Shown: positions 61,007 to 64,000 of the stretch, piece after piece | Layout of the letters: the number at the start of each line of letters is the position of its first letter | Numbering within the stretch: the stretch's first letter is position 1 | Origin: Glaciecola flavus | Lineage (GTDB): Bacteria; Pseudomonadota; Gammaproteobacteria; Enterobacterales; Alteromonadaceae | Direction of reading: 5' to 3' | Length of the DNA: 64,000 bases | Assembly (NCBI RefSeq): GCF_042646125.1 | Contig: NZ_JBHRSW010000049.1 | Span: forward strand, 28,882-92,881 | Notes under the pieces: generated by a model | What the model was told of the DNA's origin: nothing | Databases searched by the model: none | What the model saw: the letters and a program-made list of their open reading frames with translations, nothing else | Position numbers and translations under genes: made by a program

Positions 61007-63727
61007 TTATAAGTCATCCATACTTTTGACAGTGACCTTACCCACAGCGGCTTCTACTTCTTGTTTTATTTTTTCAGCGTCGCCAATGATTACCCAAGTT
61101 AACTTATCTGGGTACAACAACTGCGCAGCAGCGTTTTCAAGATCTTCTAATGTCAGCGCATTATATTTTTCTACCAAGGACGTAGGATAGTCGTATTCAC
61201 GACCAAAACGATTACTTGATAATAGACTTCTTAATACTGCGCCCGAAGTCTCATATTGCCCGGGCAGCGACCGAACACGGTCTAATCTCGCACGGTTTAG
61301 CTCGATCTCTGTTGGTGGTTTATCACTCGTGTAAGCATTTAACTCTTTAAGCAATTCGTTCAGTGAGGCACCAGTTTTATCAGTTTGAACCGGTGCATAA
61401 ACCATAAATGGACGTTGACCTCTAGCATCTTGTAAGAAGGTATAAGCACCATATGCCCAGCCCTTGTCTTCCCTCAAATTCATATTTACTCTGGCAGTGA
61501 AGGCTCCACCTAGCGTTTCATTCATTGCATCAATAGCAATATTGTTTTCCACGCCGGTAGGAGGTGCCAAATGTGCCGCTAAAATTAATGATTGTTGAGA
61601 GCCAGGACGGTCAATAATAATGGTTTGCCCTTTTTCAGGTAACGACACTTCAGTGATGGTTTTGATTTGTTTGTTGCCTTTCGCTTTCCATTTGCCTAGT
61701 GACTTTTCCAGTAAAGGTTTTATTGTGGTCATATCTGTGTCCCCAACCACAAATATAGTTGCGTTGTCGGGGCGCATCCATTGTTCTTTAAACGTGACTA
61801 AATCTTCTCTGGTAACAGTTTTTACGGCTTCTTCAGTACCTGTTCCAGTAAAAGGTAATCCGTAGGCATGACCTTCTCCATAGATTAAAGGAGGTAAGAC
61901 TGTTAGAGCGATTGAAACAGGTTGGACTTTTTGTTGGGCAATGCCGGTCAAAATCAAATCACGCTGACGCTCTATCTCTTCTTGCTTAAAAGATGGTCTA
62001 ATCAATACGTCCCCGAGTATATCAAGAGACGCACCTAAGTTTTCTTTCAACATTGACATCGATACACTAGTAGTATCCAAGTTCGAACCTGTGTACAGAT
62101 TTGTGCCGAGCTTTTCTAATTCGGCGGACAATTCTAAGGCGTCGTATTTACCTGCTCCTTCATCAAGCATACGGGAAGTGAAGTTTGCTAAGCCGAGCTT
62201 CCCTGTTGCATCCGCTGCATATCCTGCGTCAAACTGCACTGATAGCTCAACCACAGGGATGGTAGAACGATTGGCGACAACTACTTTCAGGCCATTTGAA
62301 AGTGTAGCTTGTTCGGTCTTGGGAAAACTTAGGACTGTTTCTGAATTTATGTTTGGTAGTCCCGTGCTTCTGTCTACACCTTCTTCTGAAGCTGCATATT
62401 TTGGCAACGGCACTACCGTAATTTGATGCCAGCCATCGCCTAACCACGTTCTTGCAGCACTCAGGACGCTTTTGGTCTTTGCGTTGTCGAGCTGCTTAAG
62501 CTCTGTTTGAAAGTATGCAGGATCACCGGCTAACATCTCGCCTCTAGCAAGAGTATCGGCTTTACCACCAAATCCACCAACTTCTTCCAAGCCACGAATA
62601 ATGCTAGCGCGTGTTTTCGTTGCGACTAATTCAACTTCATCTTTTGTCGGCCCTTTTTTTAAAAATTTGGCAATAATTTTATCCATTTCCGCTTCTACAA
62701 AAGCGGGTTCGACACCGTCTTTAACGTCTACGATTACGCCGAAAACCGAAGCCATTTGTAATTCATAGTTAAACACTGAAGCACTCGTCGCTATCTGCTG
62801 GTTATACACCAACTCTTTGTACATACGAGAGTTTTTACCATCTCCTAAAACACTTGCTGCGACAAATAAATCTGTAGAAGTAGGGTCAGTATCTTGTGGT
62901 GAAACCCAAATACGATAAATTCTAGTCTGAGGTACCTTGTCCTGCATTGTTTCGCGAGAGTTTTCCTTTCTCTTGGGAACCCACTCATTCCACTTAGTCA
63001 AAGCGGGTCCTGGGGCGATGTCTGCAAAATATTTTTCTACCAGCGGTTTTGCTTCTTCAGCGTTGATGTCACCACTTAACACTAAAATAGCATTGGCTGC
63101 GCCATAATATTTCTTAAACCATTCTTCTACATCTTCTAATGACGCAGCATCAAGGTCAGCCATTGAGCCTATAGGTAAGTGTGAGTAGGGATGACCTGTT
63201 GGGAATAAATTGGTAAATACTCGTTCGAATACGCCCCCATAGGGTTGATCTTCACCCTGACGTTTCTCATTTTGTACAACACCGCGTTGTTCGTCGAGCT
63301 TTTCTTGAGTGATCGCACCGAGTAAATGTCCCATTCGATCAGACTCCATCCAAAGCACACGGTCTAGCGCGGGAGTTGGCACTGTTTGAAAGTAGTTAGT
63401 GCGATCGAAGCTCGTCGTCCCATTCATTCCTGTTGCACCGGCTTCTTGTAAAGGGCCAAACCATTCATCGTCATAGTTTTCTGAACCATTGAACATTAGG
63501 TGTTCAAACAAGTGAGCAAAACCTGTCTTACCTTGAGGTTCATCTTTAGAGCCAACTTTATACCATACCGCTACAGCAACCACTGGTGCTTTGCGATCCT
63601 CATGAACAACAACCGTTAAACCGTTGTCCAACTTGAATTTTTCATAATCGATATTTAGTTCTGTTGCACCAACACTCATGCAAACAATACTAAATATGAG
63701 AGCAGTCATTGTGTGTATTTTACGCAT
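61007..63727 (-). CDS. M16-family zinc metallopeptidase, periplasmic
   Basis: A 906-residue pitrilysin-type protease with two M16 repeats. The frame opens at 63748, but ATG 63727 has AAGGGAAG upstream and begins the signal peptide (TMTALIFSIVCMSVGATE). The active half has the inverted zinc motif in FAHLFEHLMFNGSENYD (HxxEH) and the downstream Glu region EQRGVVQNEKRQGED. The second half (from about residue 470) lacks HxxEH and is structural, with GLKVVVANRSTIPVVE and WIVIGDAE-type motifs. It probably degrades peptides in the periplasm. It lies downstream of the rRNA operon on the same strand. Confidence 0.95.
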   Translation of the reverse strand: MRKIHTMTALIFSIVCMSVGATELNIDYEKFKLDNGLTVVVHEDRKAPVVAVAVWYKVGSKDEPQGKTGFAHLFEHLMFNGSENYDDEWFGPLQEAGATGMNGTTSFDRTNYFQTVPTPALDRVLWMESDRMGHLLGAITQEKLDEQRGVVQNEKRQGEDQPYGGVFERVFTNLFPTGHPYSHLPIGSMADLDAASLEDVEEWFKKYYGAANAILVLSGDINAEEAKPLVEKYFADIAPGPALTKWNEWVPKRKENSRETMQDKVPQTRIYRIWVSPQDTDPTSTDLFVAASVLGDGKNSRMYKELVYNQQIATSASVFNYELQMASVFGVIVDVKDGVEPAFVEAEMDKIIAKFLKKGPTKDEVELVATKTRASIIRGLEEVGGFGGKADTLARGEMLAGDPAYFQTELKQLDNAKTKSVLSAARTWLGDGWHQITVVPLPKYAASEEGVDRSTGLPNINSETVLSFPKTEQATLSNGLKVVVANRSTIPVVELSVQFDAGYAADATGKLGLANFTSRMLDEGAGKYDALELSAELEKLGTNLYTGSNLDTTSVSMSMLKENLGASLDILGDVLIRPSFKQEEIERQRDLILTGIAQQKVQPVSIALTVLPPLIYGEGHAYGLPFTGTGTEEAVKTVTREDLVTFKEQWMRPDNATIFVVGDTDMTTIKPLLEKSLGKWKAKGNKQIKTITEVSLPEKGQTIIIDRPGSQQSLILAAHLAPPTGVENNIAIDAMNETLGGAFTARVNMNLREDKGWAYGAYTFLQDARGQRPFMVYAPVQTDKTGASLNELLKELNAYTSDKPPTEIELNRARLDRVRSLPGQYETSGAVLRSLLSSNRFGREYDYPTSLVEKYNALTLEDLENAAAQLLYPDKLTWVIIGDAEKIKQEVEAAVGKVTVKSMDDL

Positions 63728-63906
63728 ATATTCTTCCCTTGGTTTCACTAAAAGTCCTGAGAAACTTGTGTGTTATTCTGTCGACAGAGGAGCCCATTCA
63801 ATTGAACTTTAGATCCCTCTCAACGTATTATGCGCTAATTTAAAATTAAATAAGGAAAATATGTGTAAATCTTTGTTTCACATTTTGTTAGGGAGTAAAA
63901 ACAACA

Positions 63907-63930
63907 AAGCCCCAGCATAAGCTGGGGCTT
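63907..63930 (-). terminator. rRNA operon terminator
   Basis: Stem AAGCCCCAGC / GCTGGGGCTT with a four-base loop, just beyond the 5S 3' end. On the minus strand it is followed by TTGTTGTTTTTAC. Confidence 0.92.
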
Positions 63931-63943
63931 GTGTCTAGATTAG

Positions 63944-64000
63944 GAGTCTGGCGATGTGCTACTCTCACATGGGGAATCCCCACACTACCATCGCCGCTAA
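63944..64000 (-). rRNA. rrf: 5S ribosomal RNA, 3' part
   Basis: On the minus strand the sequence reads GGCGATGGTAGTGTGGGG, ATTCCCCATGTGAGAGTAG, then CGCCAGACTC, matching the 3' half of gammaproteobacterial 5S rRNA (helices IV, V and I). The 5' part lies beyond base 64000, and the rest of an rRNA operon should lie further right. The exact 3' end is uncertain by a few bases. Confidence 0.93.

Noticed and set aside
62091..62426. Plus-strand ORF of 111 residues
   Set aside because: It is antisense within the M16 protease gene and has no independent support.
63861..63920. A 19-codon ORF beginning MCKSLFHILLGSK with an AAGGAAAA ribosome binding site
   Set aside because: It runs into the rRNA terminator hairpin and has no supporting context; a real small protein is possible but unsupported.

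Overview
The window is chromosomal DNA of a Gammaproteobacterium, most likely a marine Alteromonadales (Alteromonadaceae, Glaciecola/Paraglaciecola/Alteromonas-like). I infer this from several things: AT-rich intergenic DNA; the classic gammaproteobacterial order ispB / rplU-rpmA-obgE; fadBA; glnA followed by a DUF4124 gene and glnLG; a PanP-type aspartate decarboxylase; and the thr-tyr-gly-thr tRNA cluster running into tuf. No phage, insertion sequence, CRISPR array or obvious genomic island is present. The content is core metabolism and regulation plus a few poorly described accessory operons.

Layout. 1-8 kb: obgE (cut by the window edge), rpmA and rplU on the minus strand, divergent ispB, an anchored aspartyl protease, then minus-strand asparaginase, pepQ and slt. 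8-17 kb: fadBA, a cold-shock gene, ilvIH, maoP (DUF413), a secreted trypsin-like protease with a PEP-CTERM-like tail, and a hotdog protein. 17-26 kb: tRNA-Gly, a large perfect palindrome, a REC-REC-GGDEF diguanylate cyclase, a haem lipoprotein / haem-tagged porin operon, orn, and rsgA-psd-(EamA transporter)-(glycerophosphodiesterase). 26-31 kb: a MerC-like gene with a Zur-type operator, a YibQ-type deacetylase, a MalY/PatB aminotransferase and typA. 31-36 kb: the nitrogen module glnA-(DUF4124)-glnL-glnG, with a visible sigma-54 promoter and three NtrC-type sites. 36-46 kb: a two-component system, panP, an EAL protein, a TrmB-like methyltransferase, a YadGH-type ABC exporter, a 3'-5' exonuclease, a CNNM/CBS membrane protein and a small membrane protein. 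46-50 kb: tuf and four tRNAs from one promoter, then birA-coaX and murB. 50-64 kb: a TPR-GGDEF protein, a YdbS/YdbT pair, a MacB-like ABC operon with three consecutive periplasmic adaptors, a YedI/DUF808 protein, an M16 zinc protease, and the 3' end of a 5S rRNA with the terminator of its operon.

How the genes work together. The nitrogen region looks self-regulating: two NtrC-type boxes 31 bp apart sit about 105-140 bp upstream of the expected glnA start, behind a GG-N10-GC sigma-54 element, and a third box lies immediately before glnL. Three c-di-GMP proteins (two GGDEF, one degenerate EAL) lie in separate loci. The two most system-like accessory loci are the haem-lipoprotein/haem-porin operon (19.1-21.0 kb) and the five-gene ABC operon with three adaptors (54.5-59.7 kb). 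Two genes (an exonuclease near 43.5 kb and DUF808 near 60 kb) appear to begin at non-canonical ATT and ATC codons, each behind a good Shine-Dalgarno sequence. Several conventional ORF starts are corrected on the basis of ribosome binding sites, signal peptides or operator positions. All calls are by eye, without database searches.
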